Part shown: positions 7,354 through 17,900 of the stretch, in pieces | Numbering within the stretch: the first letter of the stretch is position 1 | Layout: each line of letters begins with the position of its first letter | Translations under genes and position numbers: made by a program | Assembly (NCBI GenBank): GCA_900317915.1 | Contig: ONIO01000003.1 | Location: 1-63,599, forward strand | Source of the DNA: an uncultured Lachnospiraceae bacterium | Lineage (GTDB): Bacteria > Bacillota > Clostridia > Lachnospirales > Lachnospiraceae | Direction: 5' to 3' | Length of the DNA stretch: 63,599 nucleotides | Notes under the pieces: model-generated | What the model was told of the DNA's origin: nothing | The model's input: only the letters and a program-made list of their open reading frames with translations | Databases searched by the model: none

Positions 7354-9405
7354 ATGGCAAAAAAAGTAAAGAAGACAAGAAAGAAAAAACATAGGGGCTT
7401 ACGCGTCCTATTATATTCTCAGATCTTTCTGATTTTAGTGGCCTTAGGTGCTCTGGCATACTATTACTATGGTGGCTATGCAAAAACCGTCTCTAAGTTA
7501 CATGAAGATGCTATTGAGTTGGTGCGTAACTCAACGGCGGAGACATTTCGTAAAAATCAGACGAGCATCGCATATGATTCCAATGGCCAGGCAATCTCTA
7601 TTATGAATAGGGGTGAGGATCGCTTCTATCTAACTTCTGAGAAAATTCCTCAATATGCTAAGGATGCTGCGGTTAGTATCGAGGATAAAAAATTCTATCA
7701 GCACAAAGGATACGACTTCAAAGCGATTATCCGAGCTGTGTGGGCGATGGTTAGAGACCGAAAGGTAAGCCAGGGAGCGAGTACCATTACCCAGCAGTTA
7801 GCGAGAAATATTTTCTTAACCCAGGATAAGACCTGGGAGAGAAAAATAGAGGAAATATTTATTGCTGTAGAGTTGGAGAAAAAGTATTCCAAGGATCAAA
7901 TTCTTGAATATTATCTCAACAATATCTATTTCGGAAATGGTTATTATGGTTTAGAGGCAGCCAGTCAGGGTTACTTCAATAAAGATGTAAATGATCTGAC
8001 AGTGTCCCAACAGGTATTTCTAATTGGAATTCCGAATCGACCTAATTACTATGATCCGGTCACTCATATGGATCATACATTGAGTCGACGAAATCGAATC
8101 CTAAACAATATGCTTGAGGATAAGAAGATTTCGAAGTTAACGTACAACCAGGCTCTCGCTGAGGGAATTTCTCTAGAGAGATCAGCGGATATCTATAATA
8201 ATTATGTAGAAACCTTTATGAATATGTGTGCCACCAAGGTTCTAATGGAACTAAATGGCTTTCAGTTTGAAACGGACTTTGAGACAGAGGATAAGAAGAA
8301 GGAGTATGAGTCTAAGTATCAGGAAGCGTATGAAGCTGCAAATTTGCAGCTAGTGACTGGTGGATATCGGATCTATACTTCCATTGACCTCACCATGCAG
8401 GCGAAACTGCAAGCTGACATCGACCAGGAATTGGCCCAGTATACAGAAACAGGAGATGATGGCATCTATTCTTTACAAGGAGCAGCTGTCTGTATCGATA
8501 ACAATACTGGTCTTGTGCGAGCAATTGTTGGTGGAAGATCCCAGGATCTAAGTGGATACACACTAAACCGTGCATACCAGAGTTACCGCCAGCCGGGTTC
8601 TGCAATCAAGCCTCTGATTGTCTACACGCCGGCTTTAGAAAATGGTTACACTCCAGACACTATCGTGACGGATCAGGCAATCGAAAATGGTCCAGAGAAT
8701 GCGGATGGGGCATATCTAGGAGAAATCACTCTCCGCACAGCGGTGGCTAAATCAAGGAATACGGTGGCGTGGCAGATCTTTAATGAATTAACTCCCCATA
8801 AGTGCATATCCTACCTCACCAATATGAACTTCCAAAAGGTATCCCCGCAGGATGAAGTACCAGCAGCATCTATTGGTGGATTCACACAAGGAGTATCTCC
8901 TTTGGAAATGGCCAAGGGGTATGCCACCATATATAATGATGGAAAAATGCGTGATGCTGGTTGTATCACTGCAATTTTAGATGCAAAAGGCAATAAAATT
9001 TACCAGTCCAAACAGGAAACTGTGGTAATCTACCAAGAGACTGCGGCCAGAGAGATGACAGATATTCTAACTTCTGTATTCCAGGAGGGAACGGCCCGAG
9101 GCTATGCCTTGAGCAATATGGCCTGTGCTGGTAAAACCGGAACAACCAATAAGAGTAAGGATGGCTGGTTTGTAGGCTACACTCCTTATTACACCACCAG
9201 TGTCTGGGTAGGATATGATCAGCCCAGAACGCTGAAGGGTCTAGCTGGCTCTAATCAGCCCCTTTCGATCTGGTATACATTTATGAATGAGATACATAGC
9301 GACCTGTCTCCGATGAGCTTTCCCCCTGCACTGAATGGGCAGTCCACACCGGATATAAGTGAGGAAAATGTAGACCAAGCAGTTGAAGACAGCACGAATC
9401 CATAG
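7354..9405 (+). CDS. Class A penicillin-binding protein (transglycosylase/transpeptidase)
   Basis: The 683-residue bifunctional peptidoglycan synthase has a basic cytoplasmic tail (MAKKVKKTRKKKHRG) and one membrane segment at about 20-40. The GT51 glycosyltransferase domain shows EDKKFYQHKG with the catalytic Glu at E110, GASTITQQ and RKIEE. The penicillin-binding transpeptidase domain has SxxK at S416-K419, SRN at 467-469 and KTG at 594-596. It polymerises and crosslinks glycan strands from lipid II on the outer face of the membrane. All catalytic motifs are intact. Length suits PBP1A/PBP2c-type enzymes. It is a single gene between the broken galM and glcK with no clear terminator. Confidence 0.95.
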   Translation: MAKKVKKTRKKKHRGLRVLLYSQIFLILVALGALAYYYYGGYAKTVSKLHEDAIELVRNSTAETFRKNQTSIAYDSNGQAISIMNRGEDRFYLTSEKIPQYAKDAAVSIEDKKFYQHKGYDFKAIIRAVWAMVRDRKVSQGASTITQQLARNIFLTQDKTWERKIEEIFIAVELEKKYSKDQILEYYLNNIYFGNGYYGLEAASQGYFNKDVNDLTVSQQVFLIGIPNRPNYYDPVTHMDHTLSRRNRILNNMLEDKKISKLTYNQALAEGISLERSADIYNNYVETFMNMCATKVLMELNGFQFETDFETEDKKKEYESKYQEAYEAANLQLVTGGYRIYTSIDLTMQAKLQADIDQELAQYTETGDDGIYSLQGAAVCIDNNTGLVRAIVGGRSQDLSGYTLNRAYQSYRQPGSAIKPLIVYTPALENGYTPDTIVTDQAIENGPENADGAYLGEITLRTAVAKSRNTVAWQIFNELTPHKCISYLTNMNFQKVSPQDEVPAASIGGFTQGVSPLEMAKGYATIYNDGKMRDAGCITAILDAKGNKIYQSKQETVVIYQETAAREMTDILTSVFQEGTARGYALSNMACAGKTGTTNKSKDGWFVGYTPYYTTSVWVGYDQPRTLKGLAGSNQPLSIWYTFMNEIHSDLSPMSFPPALNGQSTPDISEENVDQAVEDSTNP

Positions 9406-9683
9406 TGTGGTGAAGCAGTTAGATATCACACAGGCAAAACATTTATAGGATGGAAAGTAGTAGAGCCAAAGAAAAATAAAAAGTTTGGAAAACGAAAAGG
9501 TAAAAAACGGACTCGAATGAACAGGGTGATGTATTGTAAGTTGCAGTGAGAAATCCTATAATATTAAGAGTTACGGGTAGAAAATTATCATCGTGACGAT
9601 ACGTATGAACTATTGAAAAGGTTAGTAACTTAGGTGGCTTCGCAAGGGAAAGATGCGGAACTAGATGTATCGAGGAGAATAAG

Positions 9684-10634
9684 ATGAAAAATTATGCATT
9701 TGGTGTAGACGTTGGTGGAACAACCGTTAAGATTGGACTATTTAGTGTAGATGGTAAGCTACTCTCAAAGGATAAGATTAGCACGAACACAGCAGATGGC
9801 GGTGTTCATATCGTTACAGATATCGCAGCAAAGATGGACTCCATGCTTGCAGATAGACGAATCAACAAGGAGTCTGTATGTGGCGTTGGAATCGGAGTTC
9901 CAGGACCTGTTATGCCTGATGGAACAGTCAATAAGTGTGTGAATCTGGGATGGGGAATCTATCCTGTTGAGAAGGAACTAGAAAAGGCTTGCGGATTACC
10001 TGTTAAGGCTGCAAATGATGCCAATATCGCTGCACTTGGTGAAGCATGGATGGGTGGCGGAAAAGGTTACTCCAGCGTAGTTATGGTTACACTCGGAACT
10101 GGTGTAGGCGGTGGAATCGTACTGAATGGTAAGATCCTGACTGGATTCAACGGCGCAGCTGGTGAAATCGGACACATTGTGGTTAATCCAAGTGAAGTAG
10201 AGCAGTGTAACTGTGGACTTCATGGTTGCTTAGAGCAGTATGCATCAGCAACTGGTATCATCCGTATGGGTAAGGCAAATAATAAGAACCCAAAGTGGAA
10301 GGACAGTCCAATCTACAATATGACAAAGCTGACTGGTAAGGATGTAACAGATGGAGCCAATGCCAAGGATCCTCTGTGCACAGCAATCCTTCAGCGGGCA
10401 ATGACCTATTTAGGTGAGGCCTTAGCTACCATTGCTGACGTGGTTAATCCGGAAGCAATTTTGATCGGCGGAGGTGTGTCTGAAGCTGGTGAGATCGTGC
10501 TTGATATGGTGCGCAAACCCTTTGAGGAAAAGGCATTTCATGCTTGCAAATCTACAAAAGTTCTGTTAGCATTATTAAGCAATGACGCTGGTATCTACGG
10601 AGGCGCAAAGCTGGCAATTGACAGCCAGGAATAA
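9684..10634 (+). CDS. glcK: ROK-family glucokinase
   Basis: The 316-residue protein has the N-terminal phosphate-binding loop GVDVGGTTVKIGLF, the sugar/ATP region LGTGVGGGIVLNGKI, and the ROK zinc signature CNCGLHGCLEQYAS. Its C-terminal IADVVNPEAILIGGGVS matches the ATP-binding lobe. Lack of an N-terminal helix-turn-helix marks it as a kinase rather than a ROK repressor. It should phosphorylate glucose to glucose-6-phosphate in the cytoplasm, feeding glycolysis, the pentose phosphate pathway (transketolase upstream) and glycogen synthesis (glgC/glgD downstream). CGAGGAG precedes the ATG. A small hairpin (AGCAGT-TTT-ACTGCT, 10660-10674) separates it from the proline tRNAs. Confidence 0.93.
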   Translation: MKNYAFGVDVGGTTVKIGLFSVDGKLLSKDKISTNTADGGVHIVTDIAAKMDSMLADRRINKESVCGVGIGVPGPVMPDGTVNKCVNLGWGIYPVEKELEKACGLPVKAANDANIAALGEAWMGGGKGYSSVVMVTLGTGVGGGIVLNGKILTGFNGAAGEIGHIVVNPSEVEQCNCGLHGCLEQYASATGIIRMGKANNKNPKWKDSPIYNMTKLTGKDVTDGANAKDPLCTAILQRAMTYLGEALATIADVVNPEAILIGGGVSEAGEIVLDMVRKPFEEKAFHACKSTKVLLALLSNDAGIYGGAKLAIDSQE

Positions 10635-10682
10635 GCTTTCCTATGATTCATAGATCGGCAGCAGTTTTACTGCTACCATATT

Positions 10683-10756
10683 CGATGCGTGGCTCAGTTT
10701 GGTAGAGCGCGGCGTTCGGGACGCCGAGGTCGCAGGTTCGAATCCTGTCGCATCGA
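10683..10756 (+). tRNA. tRNA-Pro (CGG)
   Basis: Complete 74-nt cloverleaf: acceptor CGATGCG/CGCATCG, anticodon stem CGGCG/CGCCG with loop TTCGGGA (anticodon CGG), T arm GCAGG-TTCGAAT-CCTGT. It lies 24 bases before a closely related tRNA-Pro. Confidence 0.95.
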
Positions 10757-10780
10757 TTATGGATCTATGCGTTATAATAG

Positions 10781-10854
10781 CGAAGCGTGGCTCAGCTTGG
10801 TAGAGCGCTGCGTTAGGGACGCAGAGGTCGCAAGTTCAAATCTTGTCGCTTCGA
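10781..10854 (+). tRNA. tRNA-Pro (AGG)
   Basis: Complete 74-nt cloverleaf: acceptor CGAAGCG/CGCTTCG, anticodon stem CTGCG/CGCAG with loop TTAGGGA (anticodon AGG), T arm GCAAG-TTCAAAT-CTTGT. It is a diverged copy of the preceding tRNA-Pro(CGG). Changes in the acceptor, anticodon and T stems are matched on the opposite strand, so it is under selection and probably functional. An A at position 34 is rare outside tRNA-Arg in bacteria and implies either inosine formation or unmodified A34 decoding. Confidence 0.92.
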
Positions 10855-10863
10855 CTGATCACT

Positions 10864-10888
10864 GGAATCCGTAAGGATTCCTTTTTTT
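10864..10888 (+). terminator. Terminator of the tRNA-Pro pair
   Basis: A 7-bp perfect hairpin GGAATCC-GTAA-GGATTCC is followed by seven T. Confidence 0.9.
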
Positions 10889-10986
10889 ATACCCAGAATG
10901 GTAAGTGGGTAGATATATCAATGAGAATAGAAGATAGGATATGCATTAGGATACTTGGGTAAGTGAAATATACGAAGGACTAGGAT

Positions 10987-11038
10987 TGAAAAAAAGGAGC
11001 CGTGAAAAAATGAGATAATCATTTTTTCACGGCTCCTT
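10987..11038 (-). terminator. Terminator of the TetR-family gene
   Basis: A 20-bp perfect inverted repeat (10994-11013 with 11019-11038, loop GATAA) lies just past the stop of the minus-strand tetR gene. On the minus strand it ends in a T run (10988-10995 read as A on the plus strand). Confidence 0.88.
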
Positions 11039-11058
11039 CTCATATTTATAGAATGTGA

Positions 11059-11613
11059 TTATTTAAGTACAGACTTATAACCGCCGCTTACAAGCTTCGC
11101 TGTATATGCAATCAGATCATCGAGAGGAATCGTCTGACCAGACTGATCCCATTCCCAATAGATTGAGGAAATGGATGTGACATAAGCCTCTGTAAGATTT
11201 GGATAAGGTGTCTTCTTATAGAAGTTCTGGAAAGTATCGCTATTCAGAACAATTTCCATGACAGCCTTATAGAAATCCTTATTCTCAGGCTCACATAAAA
11301 GTAAGCGCTGGATACCGGTGCACTCATACAGGTAGTGGAAGAACTTTGAAATAGCCTCATCTGCACGCTGGTGCTTCATGCTCTCGCCTAAAACCTCAAG
11401 TACACGATTCGCAGATTCCTCCTTAACAACATCCAGGAGATCTTCCATGGAATTGTAGTGGAGATAGAATGTCTTACGATTAATACCTGCTGTCTTTGTA
11501 AGGTCTGTAATCGAAATATTGGTGAGTCCCTTCTCCTGAACCAGCTCATAGAAGGCCTTCTGAATTGAAGAAAGGGTACGCCTTACTCTTAAATCCATTT
11601 GCTTTTCAACCAT
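11059..11613 (-). CDS. TetR/AcrR-family transcriptional regulator
   Basis: This 184-residue protein starts with a TetR-type DNA-binding domain: about residues 8-55 include SITDLTKTAGINRKTFYLHYNS, the classic helix-turn-helix followed by the KxTFYxHY recognition signature. The C-terminal two thirds is a helical ligand/dimer domain without recognisable ligand residues. AGGAGG precedes the ATG. The gene diverges from the 9.25-kb surface-protein gene across a 305-base AT-rich gap, so it may control that gene or itself. This is inferred from position only. No clear palindromic operator was recognised. Confidence 0.88.
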   Translation of the reverse strand: MVEKQMDLRVRRTLSSIQKAFYELVQEKGLTNISITDLTKTAGINRKTFYLHYNSMEDLLDVVKEESANRVLEVLGESMKHQRADEAISKFFHYLYECTGIQRLLLCEPENKDFYKAVMEIVLNSDTFQNFYKKTPYPNLTEAYVTSISSIYWEWDQSGQTIPLDDLIAYTAKLVSGGYKSVLK

Positions 11614-11918
11614 ATTATTACCTCCTGTGTAATATTCGTTTATATTATATGCTTGAGGATTTTCTGAAACAATATTATTTAAAAAAGTTCATTAAGATTT
11701 TATTATTAGGACATAATTTGATAAGAATTGTAGAGTTTAAAGATTTTTCAATTAAGTTTGAATTAGGTGTTAACTTCTTATAAGAAGTATTCGATATAAA
11801 TTCTAAGAAGGGTGTAGTGTACCCTTTTATCAATTAACGTATATTTAGAGAAAAATCCAAGACTTGCTGTAATAACAGGGCTGGAGTGAAGAAATACTTA
11901 AGAGGAGAGGTACTCTTT
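11614..11918. other. Intergenic region between tetR and the giant surface-protein gene
   Basis: This 305-base AT-rich stretch holds the ribosome binding sites of both divergent genes (AGGAGG for tetR and AGAGGAGAGG at 11901-11910 for the giant gene). It presumably also holds their promoters, but no convincing -35/-10 pair or operator palindrome stands out. A small hairpin-like GGGTGTAGTGTACCC lies at about 11809-11823. Confidence 0.5.
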
Positions 11919-14900
11919 ATGAGAGAAACCGGACAAAAGAAAAACTGGAAAACAAGAGCATTGGCATTGCTGCTATCTGGAGTGGTGATTACCACGACCA
12001 TTGCATCGAATCAGATTTTTTCAGATGCGGCTAGTAGTAGTACCACAACGACAGCCAATGGTGCACCACCCAATGACTATGCAGTGGATGCAGGCACTGG
12101 TGTAATTGCAGAGACCTTCACCGCGCCAGACATGGCGGATGGAGCGTATCAGAAGATTGCATCCTTTGGAATGTCTGTATATGTACCTGCTGGCGGGACA
12201 GCTACTCTTTCTCCGATGTTCTATCAGGGATTAGACAGCACGGCTGATCCTGCAAAGGGAGGCGTGGATATCTCTCTTAGTAATGAGGAGCAGACGGTTT
12301 CCAACACAGCAGACAATGCACAGAAGATGGATGTGACTTTTGATGTATCAAGTTACAACCTATATGTGCAGAAGGGTGAAGTCTATTCCCTCTATGTAAG
12401 GAATACGGGTTCCTCTGTATCTGTATATACACAGGGAAATGGTTCCATGGGATTCTTACAGAATGGTGGAAGCTTAAGTGCTTTTGGAGTCTCCTTTGCA
12501 AATGTTACTTATAGTACCGAGGCTACAACAATGACTCCTCCAGATGTGGGAGCTGTTACGGCAACAATTGACGGCGCTGTTAAAGTAAATAATGAAATCA
12601 CTAAAATCATGAGTATGGATGACAAGGGCGTTAAGATCAATGCTTCTGTTGCATCTACTCAGAATATTGTTCGTAAACCTCACTATGCAAGCAACGATAC
12701 TAGTATAGTTACTGTAGATGAAAATGGTAACCTGACACCTAAAGCAACAGGTGATGCAGTCATCACAGCATATGTTGGCGACTCTCCAGAGAACGCATTA
12801 AAAGCAAAACATGCTGCAAGCGTAAAGGTATCTGTTGTAGCTGCAGCTTTAAGCGAGAGTGCAGTTACATATAATCCAAGCGCAACAAACCAAAACCATC
12901 CAGTTGTTACCGTGACTGGTATTCCAGAAGGAAACTATACGGAAACATGGGCCAATGATAAGGCTGTTGGAACTGGTTCTGTAACCATTCAGGGAACTGG
13001 AACATATGAATCCTTCAGTAAAACATTAGAATACACAATCAATGGATATGACTTAACCCAGGGATTTGACACAAAAAATGCAGTATATACCAGAGCAAAT
13101 GGTGTGATTCGAATCACTGGTGCGAAGGACGGGAATGGTAATCTCCTGACACAGGATACTGACTTTACAACGGATGCTGAAGTGGCAAGTCAGGAACCGG
13201 ATGGCGCAACTTATAATGTAACTGTTACAGGTAAGGGGAATTACCTCGGAACAGCATCTGTTACAACTACTAAGCTGGCTTATGGAAAAGATAATGCCAT
13301 TGATATTAATACCATCTTCGATGCAAAATTAGATCAGACAAGTTATTCATATACAGGTAGACAGATTAAGCCTGGCTACAAGATCTCCGTTGGCGGAACA
13401 GAGCAGAACAATGCTTCCCTTGAAGGAATAGCATATACTGTTTCCTACGGGGAGAATACCAATGTAGGTGAAGGAAGCGTAACACTGACTGGTATTGAGA
13501 GTAATGGATATAAGGGAACAATTACTCTGAAATTTTCAATTGATCCAAGAGATATCCGTGATGCCTTAATTGCTGATAATGACGGCACCTTGTCTACAAA
13601 TGTTTCAAAAGCTGGTGATATCACCATGGCTCTCAATGGAATGAGCGAGAGCCTTGCTGTTACAGACAGAACAAAATGTAAGATCTCCATGAGCGGAGCT
13701 CTTCCTTATAATGAAGATGGAGTAGAACTTCCTGTAGTGCTTCGTATGTATCAGTACACTGCTACAACAGATGGTACAAGTGAGCAGATCTTTCAGACTC
13801 TGGTAAAGGGTACAGACTACACCGTAAACTACTCTGACAATGATGGAATCGGAGAAGCAAAACTGAAAATCAAAGGAACTGGTAACTACACGAATTCCTG
13901 GACCATTACCTACCGCTTGGTAGGAACCTTCCAGAGGGACCTGCAGGTAAAATACGGTGGTAAGACCATAAAGAGTGACAATGGTACCTTCGCTACAGGC
14001 TATAGCGTGAACTACAATGGTTCAAATCAGGCATTGGCATCACCTCCTATATTAAAGATGGGAGATGAAGACCTAGTTGCTGGTACGGACTATGCAGCAA
14101 TTGATGCTACAGCTACAGAAGGAAGTGGAAGCAGTTACTATTCTAATAATGTAAATGCTGGAACAGCAAAGCTTACCATTATTGGCTTAGGATTCTATCA
14201 GGGACAGACAGCGACACTGACGTATACGATTAAGCCTCAGAAATTCACTCAGTATGATAGCATCAAGGTAAATGGTAGCTATACATATACTGGTGCAGCC
14301 ATTAAGCCGGACCCAGCATCCATTGATGTCACAATTAATAAGACAACCAAGACTGCGAAGGATTGGAACATCGGCTATGCATCAGATGATAATTCCAATA
14401 CTTATGATGGAATCATCATATCCAATTCTGTAGATGCGGGATCAGCAAGCCTAGAAATTAAGGGGCAGAATAATTTCGATTCCTCTACATCTATTACTGG
14501 AAAGTACACTATTGGAAAGTTAGACATCAATAGTTCGAATATCTCTGTCAGCAATACACAGGAGATGCAGGTAACAGGAGATCCTGTTGAACCAGATATC
14601 GAAGTGAAGAACACAACCAATGGTGTGGCCTTTGCAAAGGATAGGGATTATAAGGTAAGTTACGACGATAACACAAGCGTAGGTACGCATACCATTACCA
14701 TTACAGGTAGCGGTAACCTGACTGGAACAAGAACTAGCACATTTAAGATCACTGAGCGTAAGATGGATAATCTTACTGTTACTCTAGCTGGTTTTAATAC
14801 AACAAAGAGTTCAGGTACAAGTGCATCTGAAACAACTTACACATGCAAGGAAAGTGATTACAGTGCTACCTATACAGGAGCTAATATTAAGCCTGTATTT

Positions 14901-17900
14901 ACGTTGGTAGATAACTCCACAGGATTAACACTGGAGCAGAGTACAGATTATCAGATTCCAACCTACAACAGTACCAATCCTGGCGATGGAGTAATCACTG
15001 TTGCCGGAGCAGGTAAATACTCTGGTTCTACCATAAAAATTAAATTTCATATTAATAAAAAGAACATTTCTGATTCTGATATTTCCGTGTCTGATATCCA
15101 GCCACAGTATGATGGAGATGGTAAATTCACTGGACTGAAAGCAACTGTTCAGAATACCTTCGGCAATTCTCCGGTTACATTAAGTGCATGTGATGAGAAG
15201 GATAAGGATCAGGCTGAGAGCAAGGGCTACGACTACTACATCAAAACAGAATCCACTGGTTATGCAGGCAAGTGGAAGGCTGTCGTATATGGCCTTGGTA
15301 AGTTCTATAAGGGATCGAAGATCGTAGACTTTGAAATTGGTCAGTCCATCGATGCTACAAATGCAAATGTAACACAGACTCTGTCGAATCCTTGGGATAC
15401 AAGCGTTCAATATCAAGCAGATGGAGAAGGTAACTACGAGGTTCCTTACTACGGTAACTCCAAGGAAAATACGGAGAAGAAATTACCTGAATTAGGCCTT
15501 ACATTTACAAATGTAGCTACGCAGCCAATCCGAGGCATAGACTATACGGTTACCTATCAGCTAAAGGGCGATGATACCATCACTGATCGTAAGGATGCCT
15601 TCTATGATCTGAAGCCTGGCTCAACTGTTGTAGTAACTGTAAAGAGTACAGAGAAGACGAAGCTGGTCTATGGTGAGAGAAGCTTCGAATATAAGATCCA
15701 ACCAGTTAATCTGGCAAGTAATAAATATGATGGAGCTGGAAATAAGGGAACAGCAATTGGAGATGTCATTGTCACAGATGCAAACTGGTCAAAGGCTTCG
15801 AATAAGAGTTCCTATAACTACACTGCAGCAAGCAATGGGACACCAAGCCTGATTACAGATGCTACAAAACAGGGACTGAACTATTACTACAATGGTAAGC
15901 CTGTCCCAATTGATCTAGACATCAAGTATTATCCAGGTGGTGCAAAGGGACCAGCCGTATCCATCTCTACAGATGAATATACGATTACCAAAGCGCAGAT
16001 TGCGAATAACACATATCTGCCAGGGCAGAGTCCAATCACAAGCATCGGACCAAATGTCACAACAGATTATGCAAGTGGTGGTGTCGATGCAGTATTCCTG
16101 CAGGGAAAGGGATCCATTCTAATCGGCGGAACCGCTGCGAAGTATCAGATTCAGCCAGCTGATCTGTCTGCGCTTCAGACAGACGATAAGGTATTCATGG
16201 ATATGGATACCACAGATAAGGATGAAACATCTCAGAACTTACCGTATACCAATGTGACTCCAGATCTCACCAAGGCTGGAGTATGGATTTATGGAAAAGC
16301 TGGTGACAAAGATAGCATCAAGCTGGTAAATGGAACAGATTATAAACTGACCCTGACTCCTATTGCAGGTGGCGGTGGAAATGATGTAGCTACAAAGCCA
16401 GGTACCTATACACTGACTGCAACTGGCCTTGGTAATTACAAGGGCTCTGCAAAAATGGTAGTTACTATTCGTAGTAAGGAGATTGCACTTCTGGATGCCT
16501 ATATCGGCTCTAAGAAGGAAGATTCTACCACCACCATTGATGGTGAGACAGTGATCCAGTTACCAGATCAGGAATATACTGGTTCTGCTATTACCACATC
16601 TCTCTTAAAGGATGGTTCCAATAAGGGACTCTTACTGAGAGACGGAGCAAGTAATATCAATGATTACACCGTAAGCTACACCAATAATATCTATCCTGGT
16701 CGGGCATTTGTAACTCTGACGGGAACAGGATTATATGCCGGAACAAAGAAGGTATTCACCTATAACATCATAGGTGACCTGTCAGATACAAAGCTCTTTG
16801 GTCTGAATAAGAATGGATTAAAGGATACCTACACATATGATGGACAGTCCTCTACATCAAGTCAGTTCAACACGGACTTTGCTAAGGTAGAGATCCTTAG
16901 AAATCCCGTAGGAACCGGTGATGCAGGTGCAACATTGGCCCAGAATACAGACTATACAGTAGATACCACAAGCCTTGGCACTCCAGGAGATGACCAGGTA
17001 GTAATCACAGGTACTGGTTACTATAAGGGAACCATGTCAATCCCTGTAACTATGAAGGGTGATATCTCTAAGGCGACTCTGACCTGGAACAATGGAAGCA
17101 ATATCGTACCTTATGGAAGCCAGGCAAATGTGGCCTATACGCTTAGCTTCAATGGAATTATCCTGAATACCACCAATGATTACTCTGTATCTGGTGATAC
17201 CGAGGATAAAATCGGTTCCCACACCATTACCTTAACAGGTAAGGGGAACTACATTGGAACACTTCAGGTAAATTACGAGCAGAAGTATGATTTGTCTAAG
17301 ACGACAGTTAATATTAAGAAGTCATATAAGTACACCGGCAGCCAGGTTAAGCCTGAGGCAAGTGATATCACCGTTATCTACAATAATGGAGATGCACAGA
17401 ACGTAACCTTACATACAGACACAGCCTCTGCAGATACGAAGGACTACTACATCAGCTATGGAAGCAATGTGGCAGCAGGTAAGGGAACAGTTACCATTAA
17501 TTCCATTAGCCCAGACGACTCTAATGTGAAGACAAGCACTTCCTACGGCTATAAGACTGTTGACTTCGATATCACAGCAATCAACCTCTTCAACGATGAG
17601 AGCACGAAGGTATACTTCGATCAGAACACAACCGATTGGAATAAGATTGCAGATAAGGTCTACACTGGACATCAGATTATCCCAGAAGTAACCAAGATCA
17701 TTCCTAGCGGCGAGACAACAGCAATTCCAACCAGTGAGTATAAGGTTACTTACGGTGAGAATGTCAATGCTGGTAAGAATGTAGGAACCGTAACCATCAA
17801 GGGTAACGGTAACTATGCTGGTGAGAAGACCTTCACCTTCAATATTAATAAGAAGAAGTTCGATAACTCAGATACAAGCAATACTGGAATCGCAGAAGTG

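Noticed and set aside
10640-11060. Integrated mobile element at the tRNA-Pro genes
   Set aside because: Both tRNAs are intact and no integrase, att-like duplication or phage gene is next to them.
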